DNA of 30,261 nucleotides from Candidatus Undinarchaeales archaeon (GTDB taxonomy: Archaea; SpSt-1190; JASMDC01). Of this stretch, positions 7,536-15,627 are shown piece by piece (position 1 is the first letter of the stretch; each line of letters opens with the position of its first letter). A program made the position numbers and the translations under genes. The notes under the pieces were generated by a model. The model saw nothing but the letters and a program-made list of their open reading frames with translations. It was not told the DNA's origin and did no database searches. Location of the stretch: NCBI GenBank assembly GCA_030753015.1, contig JASMDC010000043.1, forward strand, positions 1 to 30,261, read 5' to 3'.

Positions 7536-8404
7536 TCTTCGTAGCGGCCGCCGTTGCCAGGGGCGTACGGATCGTTCTCCAGAGCGTACTGGAACGCCTC
7601 TGCAATGGATACCTTGCCGTCACCGTTGAAGTCAGCCTCCACGGGATTGCCCTCCCAGTCCCTGCCGCGCATGGCGCTGAACAGGGCATCGGGGAATCCG
7701 TCCATGGGGTGAGCTATATAGGAGGACTCGTCGGCACTGCACGCGGATATGGCGATCCGGTAACCGTTCCCGAGAGCGTCGGCGAATCCGCCCGAGTGGC
7801 ACTGGTCGAACACCAATACCTGCTTCTCTGACTTGATTTTATCGACGTGCTTCTGGAACTCGCTGACGGTGATCTCGTCGATGCCCCACCAGCCGGCGGC
7901 GCCTTCCTTGCGCAGGCAGATGGTGGACTCTCCACCCTTGGTGCCCCCATGATCGGTCGAGTAGAAGAAGAACTCGTCCTCGGGGCGCGCCTTCTCCGCC
8001 ATGGTGTCCAGGGCGTCAAAGACATCGCTCTTGTAGGCAGGTCCGTCCACGATCTTGTCAGATCGGGCCTCGAAGGTGTAGCCGGGAATGGAAGTGACTC
8101 GTTCCCCGCGCACCGAACCACTATCCTTCGGATCCCCGTCGGGCCGGTCCTCGACATACACGTCGGGATCCTCCCCGTGGTCGTGGAGGATGATGATGTT
8201 CTCCTCCTTGTAGCCCTTCTCAAGCAGCATGTCATGCACGAAGGAGATGTTGTTGTAGAACGAAGATGAATCCGCGTACCCGTTGACGATAACAGCGTAC
8301 TTCTGCGGCCCTTGCAGCGCTTCAGGTTCTGTGACCTCTAGATCCAATGTCATCATACCCCTTTCTTGAGCCGGTGCAACCATGGCACACAGGCTCACGG
8401 TCAT
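7469..8404 (-). CDS. Caspase/legumain-fold cysteine protease with C-terminal EF-hand
   Basis: The 311-residue protein has the catalytic dyad of clan CD peptidases: His152 in FFFYSTDHGG and Cys202 in LVFDQCHSGG, each at the end of a hydrophobic strand, as in legumains (C13) and metacaspases (C14). The first strand (KYAVIVNGYAD) and following helix also fit. Residues 258-269 (DFNGDGKVSIAE) are a complete 12-residue EF-hand loop with ligands at positions 1, 3, 5, 7, 9 and 12, so calcium may control activity or stability. The leaderless ATG at 8404 lies 22-27 bases after the TATA element at 8423-8431. With that start the N-terminus is only weakly hydrophobic, so export is uncertain. The C-terminal end of the gene is duplicated at 6654-6715. 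Confidence 0.85.
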   Translation of the reverse strand: MTVSLCAMVAPAQERGMMTLDLEVTEPEALQGPQKYAVIVNGYADSSSFYNNISFVHDMLLEKGYKEENIIILHDHGEDPDVYVEDRPDGDPKDSGSVRGERVTSIPGYTFEARSDKIVDGPAYKSDVFDALDTMAEKARPEDEFFFYSTDHGGTKGGESTICLRKEGAAGWWGIDEITVSEFQKHVDKIKSEKQVLVFDQCHSGGFADALGNGYRIAISACSADESSYIAHPMDGFPDALFSAMRGRDWEGNPVEADFNGDGKVSIAEAFQYALENDPYAPGNGGRYEEHPQINTEIEADSVFLGDDEKA

Positions 8405-8422
8405 CTTCGGCGGATGAACCGG

Positions 8423-8431
8423 TATATAAAC
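8423..8431 (-). promoter_or_regulatory. TATA element for the caspase-like gene
   Basis: TTTATATAC on the minus strand is about 23 bases from the ATG at 8404. It decides between that start and the downstream in-frame ATG pair near 8354. Confidence 0.55.
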
Positions 8432-8501
8432 GTTACTGTTCCGGCACCTGGGATACAATTGCGGGAGGTCCGGTCCGGGGCGTCGCGGTGGAAAAATTCT
8501 T

Positions 8502-9653
8502 ATGCCTTCAGTGCACAGCGGCGTCGGGGGTGACTACATAAAGGGTCTCATAGTCGGTATCGATCCCGGGACGACAACTGGTGTTGCCATGCTCGACCTG
8601 GACGGGAACGTTGTCCATGTGGAGAGCCGCCGGGAGTATCCTCGTGCCGACATCGTGTACACTCTTATCTCCCATGGCCGCCCCGCTGTGGTCGCCACCG
8701 ATGTGAATCCCACCCCCTCTGCGGTCGAACGCATCGCCCATACCTTCGGTGCTACGATCTACCGACCACACCATGTGCTCGCTGTTGAAGAGAAGACACG
8801 GCTCGTGCGCGATATCCCCGGTGTCACCGACTCCCACCGGCGCGACGCCTTGGCGTGCGCTATCAAGGCCTACGACGATGTGCGACAGAACCTAGACAGG
8901 GTCGACAGGAAGGCGCGGGATGCCGAGCTCGACGACGTCCTGCGCGAAGAGGTGCGTGTCCGTGTGCTCCGCGGTGACTCGCCCAGCATCGACGCTGCGA
9001 TCCGCGAGGTGAGCGTGGAGGTGCATGAGGAGGCCAAGGTCGAGGCCGGTGCTCCCGCGGAGCCGCACGTCCACCGCTCGCGTGCCCTGCGTCGGGAGGT
9101 CGTGCTCCTCCGGGAGTACAAGGACCATCTCGAGGTACGCGTGGAATCACTGGAGCACAGGGTGATGGGACTCCTGGGGAAGCTGGACCGTGTCCGTAAG
9201 GGTGGCGAGCGGGAGGCGTTCGCCAGTAAGGCCGTGCGCACCCTCGACGGTCGCATCAAGAACCTCGCCTCGCGTCTCGAACACCAGCGAAAGGAGAACA
9301 ACGAGCTGAAACGCGCAAATCGTCGTCTGGAGGTCCGGGCGAGGATGGCCCTTGAGGGGCTCGTCCCCGTGGAGCGTCCGACAGCGTGCAAGGACGGGGA
9401 CGTTGTCGTGGTCACGCGTCCGTCGCAAGCGCGTCATCTGCACTGCCGTCCGCTCCTCGTGCTCTCCACGTTCCCTGACCCACCCATCCCCACCGGAGTG
9501 CCCTGGATTCGCCGCAAGGCGCTGAAGGTCACCCAGAACGGTGGCGAGTGGTTCGTATCACGACAGGCGGCCGAGCAAGCAGCGTACAAGCGTGAGCGCT
9601 CCAAGCTTATCGATGTCGTGGACGAGTACAAGCACCGCGATGACGACGAGTGA
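8502..9653 (+). CDS. DUF460 protein: RuvC/RNase H-fold domain with coiled coil, short form
   Basis: The 383-residue protein has at residues 14-120 the DUF460 RuvC-like core: VGIDPGTTTG with D21, AVVATDVNPTPSAV with D67, and the helix motif TDSHRRDALACA with D110/D115, a plausible metal-binding acidic set. Residues about 120-300 are strongly charged and helical, a coiled coil. The last 80 residues form a small mixed domain. The family is archaeal, and its nuclease activity on nucleic acid is predicted but not established. Many family members are clearly longer because they have an extra N-terminal region, which is missing here. The start is uncertain. ATG 8502 has a weak GGTGG ribosome site, and GTG 8511 is the alternative. 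Confidence 0.8.
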   Translation: MPSVHSGVGGDYIKGLIVGIDPGTTTGVAMLDLDGNVVHVESRREYPRADIVYTLISHGRPAVVATDVNPTPSAVERIAHTFGATIYRPHHVLAVEEKTRLVRDIPGVTDSHRRDALACAIKAYDDVRQNLDRVDRKARDAELDDVLREEVRVRVLRGDSPSIDAAIREVSVEVHEEAKVEAGAPAEPHVHRSRALRREVVLLREYKDHLEVRVESLEHRVMGLLGKLDRVRKGGEREAFASKAVRTLDGRIKNLASRLEHQRKENNELKRANRRLEVRARMALEGLVPVERPTACKDGDVVVVTRPSQARHLHCRPLLVLSTFPDPPIPTGVPWIRRKALKVTQNGGEWFVSRQAAEQAAYKRERSKLIDVVDEYKHRDDDE

Positions 9654-9659
9654 GAACGT

Positions 9660-10682
9660 TCATCGATGTGCCGCTAGGCGCAGGGTGTTGAGTATCGCCT
9701 CCAGATGGAGCGAGAACATGAGGTTCAGTTCCATGAACGAGAAGGTCGAGCAGGCGCTACACGGGAGCGGGAGCAGTGCATCGAACGCCTCCCGGAATCC
9801 GACCTCTAGAGCGTTCTTCGGATTGCCCTCGTCCCGCAGCTGGATACAGGGATAAACATCGCCGTTGCAGTTGATATGGCAGAAGAACCGTCCCGCATAG
9901 CACGGTACACGCCGGGCCTCCACGGGAGCGTCCTTCAGGTACATGGTGTGGGTGAAGTCGGGCCAGTCCCGCATGAACCGCAAGTAGGACAAGGAGTTGA
10001 CGACGGGGCGCCCCTTGCGCTTCTCGTCCATCAACCGGTCAATGGTGGCGACATAGTCGTCTTTCGAGGCGAAGAGGGCACTGGTATCGCCAGTGGTCTC
10101 CTTCACCTGACAGAGTGGTGTGAAATACGTGGAGAAGTCATGCTGCTCTGCGGTTTCCAGGATGAGGTCTATGTCGCCGATGGAGTAGTTGGTAAGCACC
10201 GTGGTGGTCCAGACACGGATGCCCGATCGGCGAGCGAGCTTGATGGCCTCGATCACTTGGTCGTACGATCCCTCCTGACGATACCGGTCATGTGCATTGG
10301 GACCGTCGAACGAGAGCACAAGTGCATCGAGGTTCCGGACCTCCTCGATCTTCTTGGGGAGCAGCGATCCGTTCGTGCCCATGGTGACGAACAGTCCCCG
10401 CCGCTTGCAGTGGTCGATGACCTCGCCGATATCCTTCCGCAGGAGCGGTTCCCCTCCCTGGATACCGATCCGCTGGGTACCCGCTGCGGCCATTTCGTCC
10501 ACGAGTTGCAGAATCTGCTCGGTGGTCATCTCCTTCGCGGGCCGCGCCCCCACATGGCAGTATGAGCAGTTGAAGTTGCATCTGTTGGTGATCGAGAGTA
10601 TAACAGAGAGAGGCGTGGTGCGAGCGAGCAGATGGAGGCGGAGCATGGCCATGGCCGTGCCGAGCGCATTGCGCAGCACCAC
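9660..10682 (-). CDS. Radical SAM protein with SPASM-type C-terminus
   Basis: The 340-residue enzyme cleaves S-adenosylmethionine with a [4Fe-4S] cluster held by C35, C39 and C42 (NRCNFNCSYC) and has the SAM-binding GGEP at 76-79. The C-terminal third has further cysteines (VPCYAG, FFCHINCNGDVYPC, LPCSAC), the layout of a SPASM domain that binds auxiliary Fe-S clusters in enzymes such as PqqE and peptide maturases. The substrate is not recognisable. The GTG start at 10682 lies about 27 bases from the TATA element at 10704-10714. The gene is divergent from an operon with two more radical SAM genes, and the intergenic space (133 bases) carries both promoters, so co-regulation is possible. Confidence 0.88.
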   Translation of the reverse strand: MVLRNALGTAMAMLRLHLLARTTPLSVILSITNRCNFNCSYCHVGARPAKEMTTEQILQLVDEMAAAGTQRIGIQGGEPLLRKDIGEVIDHCKRRGLFVTMGTNGSLLPKKIEEVRNLDALVLSFDGPNAHDRYRQEGSYDQVIEAIKLARRSGIRVWTTTVLTNYSIGDIDLILETAEQHDFSTYFTPLCQVKETTGDTSALFASKDDYVATIDRLMDEKRKGRPVVNSLSYLRFMRDWPDFTHTMYLKDAPVEARRVPCYAGRFFCHINCNGDVYPCIQLRDEGNPKNALEVGFREAFDALLPLPCSACSTFSFMELNLMFSLHLEAILNTLRLAAHR

Positions 10683-10703
10683 GAAGGTCCATTCCTTCCC
10701 CTT

Positions 10704-10714
10704 GGTATAAAAAC
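10704..10714 (-). promoter_or_regulatory. TATA element for the minus-strand radical SAM gene
   Basis: GTTTTTATACC on the minus strand is centred about 27 bases before the GTG at 10682. It favours that start over an out-of-frame ATG nearby. Confidence 0.55.
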
Positions 10715-10768
10715 TTGATGGTCACGCGTCCCGTCGGACAGACGTTGGCGCCCCCCCACCATGAGTAG

Positions 10769-10780
10769 TTTTTTATATAC
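10769..10780 (+). promoter_or_regulatory. TATA element for the anchored-protein / radical SAM operon
   Basis: TTTTTTATATAC lies about 40 bases before the ATG at 10816. This gives a short leader that contains GGTGAG, a possible ribosome-binding site, at 10804-10809. Confidence 0.55.
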
Positions 10781-10815
10781 AAGGGACGTCTCGCCATTCC
10801 AACGGTGAGAACTCT

Positions 10816-12525
10816 ATGAAGCGCGCAATAATCGTAACGTTCATGCTACTCTGGCTCTCGACGGCCGCGGTGGACTGGACCGGAGTCCAACCCCTGGTCA
10901 CCGATTCGGCCGGCGACCAGCTTGAGGATCTTGCGGACATCCAGGCCGTCTATGTCCAGATGGACGATACATATCTCCACATCCGGGCAGAGATGGGCGA
11001 TGCCAACATGAAGAACGACGACATGCTGGAGTTCCGTTTCGATACCGATCTCGACTGGCAGCCGGACTTCTCCACGAACTTCTACCTCAACGATAGGCTC
11101 GTCCTTTTCCGGTACGGAGAGCAGTTACAGCGTCTCCCGACCGGTAACGCCACGCTCTCCCACCAGGGACGGAACATAGACATAGCCATCCCACTAGTGC
11201 TCCTGGACGAGCCCGCGCGGATGAACATCGCTCTCTCGCTCTGGTCACGGACGCTCATCAGCAATGACACAGAGGTTGTCGACGAGCTTTCTCCCGCGTG
11301 GTACCTCTTTCCATCCGGATCAATCGAGCAGTGGAGCGGTCATGACTGGACCGGTGTTGAGCAGCTTGGCGACCTCGATCCGGAGGGCGACGCCTTGGGC
11401 ACGTCCGACATCCGAGCGCTCTACGTGACGAATGACACCGAGCACCTCTACCTCCGGCTCGACATAGACGGGATCACTGCCCCGGAAGATGTCGTCATCG
11501 AGTTCCTTCTGGACACCGACTTCGACGACGTGATCGACTTCTCCACGAACCTCCATACCATGGGACCGCTCTATCTGTTCAAGCACGAACCCGAGTTCAT
11601 CCAGTTACCACCGGGAACCCTCGCGCTGGCGACCGTAGATAAGGGGTACCAGGTCCGCATCCCGCTCGCTGCCATCGGCAATCCGCGCGCTATGCTCATC
11701 GGCGTCGGCCAATGGGGCTCCACCGACCTAGGCCCGTTCCTCCTCGACGAGATGCCGTTCTACGAGCGTTCCTATCCACCCGGGGCCGTCTCGCGATGGG
11801 GTGGCCATGACTGGACCGGCATCCCACCGCTCGCGGTCGATCCACGGAACGATAGCCCCGAGAGCACCGACCTCAAGAGCCTCTATATGGTCAACGACAC
11901 TACCTACGTCTACCTGCGCGTGGACCACTACACGACCAGGATTAATCCGGGCGACCTATACGAGTTCCTCTTCGACATCGACATGGATACCAAGCCAGAT
12001 TATTCCACGAACTTCTACCCGAGCGGTTCGAAGAGCCTGTTCAAGGAGAAGCCCACACTCACCCGTGTCGATGCTTTGGACTCGGAGGTAACCTACCACG
12101 ACAACGTGTTCGAGGCACGCGTTCCGCTCACTGCTATCGGCTCTCCCGCCGCCATGCGGATCGGCGTCACCGTCACCTCGATAGCCGAGGCCAACCGTAC
12201 CATGGGTAAGGAGCCGTCCGACATCCTCCTCCAGCACGGGTTCGACATAGTCAAGAACGTCCCCGTAACGGAGACCGACTATCTGTACATCGTCTATCTC
12301 CTCGTAATCATCGGCCTGCTCGCGTTCATCGCCCAGGACATCATGACCGAGGAACGCAAACCCAGCCCGAAGAAGAAGAAGAAGAAGAAGAAGAAGAAAA
12401 AGGACAAGGACGAACCGGCTGAGGAGAAGGACAAGAAGGCCAAGCCCAAGAAGAAGAAAAAGAAGTCGACACCCAAGGCCGATACCGAGAAGAAGAAAGT
12501 CGGGACGCGTGTGGAAGAGGCGTAA
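10816..12525 (+). CDS. Secreted three-repeat protein anchored by a C-terminal helix with Lys-rich tail
   Basis: The 569-residue protein begins with a signal peptide (residues 1-19). Three homologous extracellular domains of about 155 residues follow, beginning at residues 20, 177 and 332, each opening with DWTG and containing a D-I-x-A/S-L/V-Y-V element, FxxDTDxDxxxDFSTN and a closing IPLxxIGxPxAM strand. The pattern recalls beta-sandwich ligand- or sugar-binding domains, but I cannot assign a family. One membrane helix at about 489-509 (YLYIVYLLVIIGLLAFIAQ) leads to a cytoplasmic tail with a run of 11 lysines (12370-12402) and a second lysine block. It heads an operon with two radical SAM genes, 4 bases from the next start. 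A role as substrate, docking protein or sensor for those enzymes is conjecture. Confidence 0.8.
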   Translation: MKRAIIVTFMLLWLSTAAVDWTGVQPLVTDSAGDQLEDLADIQAVYVQMDDTYLHIRAEMGDANMKNDDMLEFRFDTDLDWQPDFSTNFYLNDRLVLFRYGEQLQRLPTGNATLSHQGRNIDIAIPLVLLDEPARMNIALSLWSRTLISNDTEVVDELSPAWYLFPSGSIEQWSGHDWTGVEQLGDLDPEGDALGTSDIRALYVTNDTEHLYLRLDIDGITAPEDVVIEFLLDTDFDDVIDFSTNLHTMGPLYLFKHEPEFIQLPPGTLALATVDKGYQVRIPLAAIGNPRAMLIGVGQWGSTDLGPFLLDEMPFYERSYPPGAVSRWGGHDWTGIPPLAVDPRNDSPESTDLKSLYMVNDTTYVYLRVDHYTTRINPGDLYEFLFDIDMDTKPDYSTNFYPSGSKSLFKEKPTLTRVDALDSEVTYHDNVFEARVPLTAIGSPAAMRIGVTVTSIAEANRTMGKEPSDILLQHGFDIVKNVPVTETDYLYIVYLLVIIGLLAFIAQDIMTEERKPSPKKKKKKKKKKKDKDEPAEEKDKKAKPKKKKKKSTPKADTEKKKVGTRVEEA

Positions 12526-12529
12526 CGGA

Positions 12530-13525
12530 GTGAGCGAGGAACGGACGGTTACTCGACCGCGTAGGCGGATGGACCTGCGCATGGGTTTCGCCTGCAACAA
12601 CAATTGCCAGTTCTGCGTCGTGGGGGACGAGAAGCGGCGGACACATGACATGGTCACTGCGGATGTTAAGGCCTCCATCGACGCCGCTCGAGAGGGGGGT
12701 GTCACGACCCTGGTGTTCACCGGAGGTGAGCCGACGATCCGTAAGGACCTCGTCGAGCTCGTGACCCATGCCGGTGGCCTCGGTTTCCAAGACATCATCC
12801 TCATCTCTAACGGCCGCATGCTCTCGTACCCCGACTACTTGCGCGACCTCGTGCGTGCAGGCCTCACCACGGTCTCCATGTCGCTGCCGTCTCACCACCC
12901 GAAGCTCTACGAGCACCTGACGCGGAGCCCTGGGGGCTGGCGTCACCTCATGAAGGCATTCGACAACGTCGCCGAGCATCCCCTCACGGTATGCACGATC
13001 ACCTGCATCACCAAGCCGGCCGTGGCAGACCTTCCTGATACTGCCCGCTTCCTCGTCAAGCAGCAGGAGCGGTTCCACCGGTATTTCGGCGAGCTCATCT
13101 TCGTTCATCCCGCGGGCAATGCCCTTGCCAACTGGCGGGACATCGTGCCCCGGATGAGTACCGCGTCACCCCTCGTCCACGCCGCCCTCGACATCGCAGA
13201 GGAGGCCGACATTATCCTGAACGTGGAGGCGATCCCTCTTTGCCACATGCAGGGGTACGAGTCCCATATAATCGAACTGGCCATGGCCCCTGAATGGGAG
13301 ATGCGCGAGCCGGGGATCACCGGTCTCGACCAGAACCAGGCCCGGCGCGAGCGGAACAAGCACAAGGAGCCGAGCTGCCGCAGCTGCAGGTACGACGCCG
13401 TGTGCGAGGGTCCTTGGGCCGGGTATGTCGGCTTATTCGGGTTCGAGGAGTTCCACCCCATATCGGGTGAGCCCGTGACCGATCCTGCGACGCTCCTGGC
13501 AGTAGCGCGTCCGGGAGGTGCGTGA
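12530..13525 (+). CDS. Radical SAM protein
   Basis: The 331-residue radical SAM enzyme has cluster ligands C22, C26 and C29 (FACNNNCQFC) and the SAM motif GGEPTIR. A C-terminal cysteine group (PSCRSCRYDAVC) probably binds an auxiliary cluster (SPASM or twitch type). I chose the GTG at 12530 because GAGGCG lies 8 bases upstream and the start follows the previous stop by 4 bases; an in-frame ATG at 12509 would overlap the preceding gene. The stop overlaps the next start (GTGA, 13522-13525), so the two radical SAM genes are translationally coupled and probably act together. The substrate is unknown. A peptide, a lipid or a cofactor precursor are all possible. Confidence 0.85.
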   Translation: MSEERTVTRPRRRMDLRMGFACNNNCQFCVVGDEKRRTHDMVTADVKASIDAAREGGVTTLVFTGGEPTIRKDLVELVTHAGGLGFQDIILISNGRMLSYPDYLRDLVRAGLTTVSMSLPSHHPKLYEHLTRSPGGWRHLMKAFDNVAEHPLTVCTITCITKPAVADLPDTARFLVKQQERFHRYFGELIFVHPAGNALANWRDIVPRMSTASPLVHAALDIAEEADIILNVEAIPLCHMQGYESHIIELAMAPEWEMREPGITGLDQNQARRERNKHKEPSCRSCRYDAVCEGPWAGYVGLFGFEEFHPISGEPVTDPATLLAVARPGGA

Positions 13526-14925
13526 GCATGGTGGAGAAGGAAGAACGGCCCGTGGTGCGCGAGGGCGAGAGCGTTTGCCCGCGCTGTTTCATGCGCATAC
13601 CCTCCAAGATGGTGGAGCAGGATGGTATGATATTCATGGAGAAGACCTGCCCCGAACATGGCTTGTTCTCCGTTCCGATCTCACGGTACGCATGGTATTT
13701 CACCGGGCTGCGGTCCTACTATGATTCCCTTGTCGCCAGGAACGAGCCGCCGGACGCGAAGGACCAGGCGATGTACACCCTGTTCCTCAACATGCGGTGC
13801 AATATGAACTGCCCCATCTGCTTCACCGACGCGAACCGGGATTACTCGGAGCCCGACCTGGCGTTCATCGAGAAATCGCTGGAGGGGATGCATGGCGTCC
13901 AGATCAACCTCTTCGGGGGCGAGCCCACGGTACGCGACGACCTCCCCGAGATCATCAGTATCGTCCGCAAGAGCGGTAACATCCCGCTCCTCTTCACCAA
14001 CGGTCTGAAACTCGTCGACATCGATTACCTCCGGTCGTTGAAGGAGGCGGGGCTCGAGGAGGTCCATCTCCAGTTCGACGGATTCGAGGAGGCGGCCTAT
14101 CTCAGGTTCCGCCGACAGCGACTAGTGGACACCAAGGTCAAGGGGCTCGAGAACCTCAAGGAGCTGGACATCGCGACGGTCCTTGAGACCACCATCGCTC
14201 GGGACGTGAACTCCGACCAGCTCAACCGCATCCTCGACTACGCCGTGCACAACGACTTCATCAAGGCCATCGCCTTCCGCTCCTACTCGGTTCTGGGCAA
14301 GGCGGGCCTGGGACCGGACAGCTGCTTCACCCTCGAGGACCTCGTAGATCTCCTGGACCTCCAGACCAACGGACGGATCAACTTGCGCGACGTGTTCTTC
14401 TTCCAGCGCATGCTGTTCGCGCTCTTCCACATCCTGGGCATCAGCACTTGCTTCTACAACCACTACTACCTGCTCTACCGCCGGGAGGGTGGCGAGTACG
14501 ACACGATCAGCGAGCTTGTGGACATCGATGGGCTCGAGTACGATCCGGAGGATCTGAAGACGAACATACCCGGCTTCATCGCCCGGTTGTTGCCCCGGTT
14601 CACATCGGCCGGCGCCCGGAAGGTCATGTGGGATATACTTGCGACCATGGCCGATCGTCTTGGCTACGGACAGCGGTTCTATTACTCCCAGCATCGCCAC
14701 ACACGTGACATGCTCGTGCTCGGGTTCGAGAAGGCCTGTGACCGGTACACCTTCGACTACGAGCACGTGTCGAACTGCCCGGGCGGCGAGATCACGACCA
14801 CCGATGGTATCACCACATCGTTCTCCCTCGGGAACATCAAACGCGACAAGAAGGCGGTTCAGCGGGGACGCTCCGGTCCGAAACCCACCAGCAGTGACGA
14901 CTCGCCCTGCCGCAGCATCGGGTAG
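13522..14925 (+). CDS. COG1964-type radical SAM protein, tetraether lipid synthase-like
   Basis: The 467-residue protein opens with a metal-binding module, CPRC (19-22) and CPEHG (43-47), directly before the radical SAM cluster motif C93, C97, C100 (RCNMNCPIC) and GGEP (132-135). This order and the CPEHG motif are characteristic of the COG1964 family. The family includes Tes, which joins two archaeol chains into tetraether lipids, and methanogen proteins linked to pterin methylation. A C-terminal NCPGGEI motif also fits. The gene could be Tes or a paralogue, and the sequence alone does not decide. It is coupled to the preceding radical SAM gene by a 4-base overlap; an alternative start is ATG 13528. 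Its last 22 codons overlap the 3' end of the convergent gene (14859-14925). Confidence 0.82.
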   Translation: MSMVEKEERPVVREGESVCPRCFMRIPSKMVEQDGMIFMEKTCPEHGLFSVPISRYAWYFTGLRSYYDSLVARNEPPDAKDQAMYTLFLNMRCNMNCPICFTDANRDYSEPDLAFIEKSLEGMHGVQINLFGGEPTVRDDLPEIISIVRKSGNIPLLFTNGLKLVDIDYLRSLKEAGLEEVHLQFDGFEEAAYLRFRRQRLVDTKVKGLENLKELDIATVLETTIARDVNSDQLNRILDYAVHNDFIKAIAFRSYSVLGKAGLGPDSCFTLEDLVDLLDLQTNGRINLRDVFFFQRMLFALFHILGISTCFYNHYYLLYRREGGEYDTISELVDIDGLEYDPEDLKTNIPGFIARLLPRFTSAGARKVMWDILATMADRLGYGQRFYYSQHRHTRDMLVLGFEKACDRYTFDYEHVSNCPGGEITTTDGITTSFSLGNIKRDKKAVQRGRSGPKPTSSDDSPCRSIG

Positions 14926-15548
14926 AGCTCGACGAGCAGTCCATGTGCGGCGACCGAAGGGGAGCCCACCGTCGCACCCGGGAGCGTTGGGAATGTCGTG
15001 GGAACGAGCACCACCCAGGGGATGTTCAGGTGCGATACATCGATCTCGGGGTAGATCCCATACCCGGGCCGTAGCTGTGCTAGCTCGACGGTCCCGAGGT
15101 CCTCCTCACCTATGATGTCGGTCCCCGACAGCACCACGCCGGTGGGCAGCGTCGGCGGTGGCAGCGTCTCGTCGTGGGCGAGCACCGCGCACACGTCATA
15201 CAGTAGGGCATCGAGGGCCCCGGCGTTGAACACGTTCTCGCCTTCAGCCTTGTATTCCGTGTCGGTGATGGAGGCACGTTCGTCAGGTCCTACCCAGCCC
15301 ATGAACCGCAATCCGGACGTCCGCTCCACCGCGTCCTCGATAGCGGACCGGTCCGTTCGTGAGGATGGTTCGACCGGTCGCGCTGTAGCGTTGAAACGCG
15401 AGGGCGGATCGGGCAGGTCGCCGCCAGCTACGAATTCACTACATCCATCGCATGACCATCGTGCCCTACGGATCTCAGAATCGCGTACGAGCCGGCCGCC
15501 GCGACAGGTCGAAAAGCATGGAAAGGCCGCGCAGCGTGGCGAGGGCAT
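14859..15548 (-). CDS. Unknown protein with N-terminal zinc ribbon
   Basis: The 229-residue protein starts with a four-cysteine ribbon (CFSTC ... CDGC, about residues 12-36). A polar linker follows, then a mixed alpha/beta part (FNAGALDALLYDVCAVLAHD ... GVVLSGTDIIGEEDLGTVEL ... PWVVLVPTT) that I cannot assign. The ATG at 15548 lies about 27 bases from the TATA element at 15572-15581, which is shared with the divergent cobalamin-uptake operon. Longer starts up to 15653 would run through that promoter. The 3' end overlaps the convergent radical SAM gene by 67 bases, which is unusually long for this window. One of the two ends may be extended by a small sequence error, or both frames are really used. 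Confidence 0.6.
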   Translation of the reverse strand: MPSPRCAAFPCFSTCRGGRLVRDSEIRRARWSCDGCSEFVAGGDLPDPPSRFNATARPVEPSSRTDRSAIEDAVERTSGLRFMGWVGPDERASITDTEYKAEGENVFNAGALDALLYDVCAVLAHDETLPPPTLPTGVVLSGTDIIGEEDLGTVELAQLRPGYGIYPEIDVSHLNIPWVVLVPTTFPTLPGATVGSPSVAAHGLLVELYPMLRQGESSLLVGFGPERPR

Positions 15549-15571
15549 TGGATGTAATCGCCAACACAATC

Positions 15572-15581
15572 TTTTAATATC
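15572..15581. promoter_or_regulatory. Shared bidirectional TATA element
   Basis: TTTTAATATC reads as a TATA element on both strands. On the minus strand it is about 27 bases from the ATG at 15548. On the plus strand it predicts a start near 15603 and a leader of about 25 bases carrying AAGGAG (15613-15618) before the ATG at 15628. Confidence 0.5.
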
Positions 15582-15627
15582 GAAGCGTTCTGGTTGAGAA
15601 CTCAGGAAATTCAAGGAGTTATTACAT

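Noticed and set aside
12370-12402. Short tandem AAG repeat considered as a microsatellite or sequencing artefact
   Set aside because: It encodes 11 lysines in frame in a tail that stays lysine-rich for a further 40 codons with varied codons, so it is a real coding feature.
11956-12819. A 287-codon minus-strand frame rich in leucine and phenylalanine
   Set aside because: It is the antisense of the lysine run and of two well-supported plus-strand genes; the hydrophobicity is a by-product of the lysine codons.
15582-15627. Cobalamin riboswitch before the uptake operon
   Set aside because: The leader is under 50 bases and holds no B12-box-like sequence or conserved stem structure.
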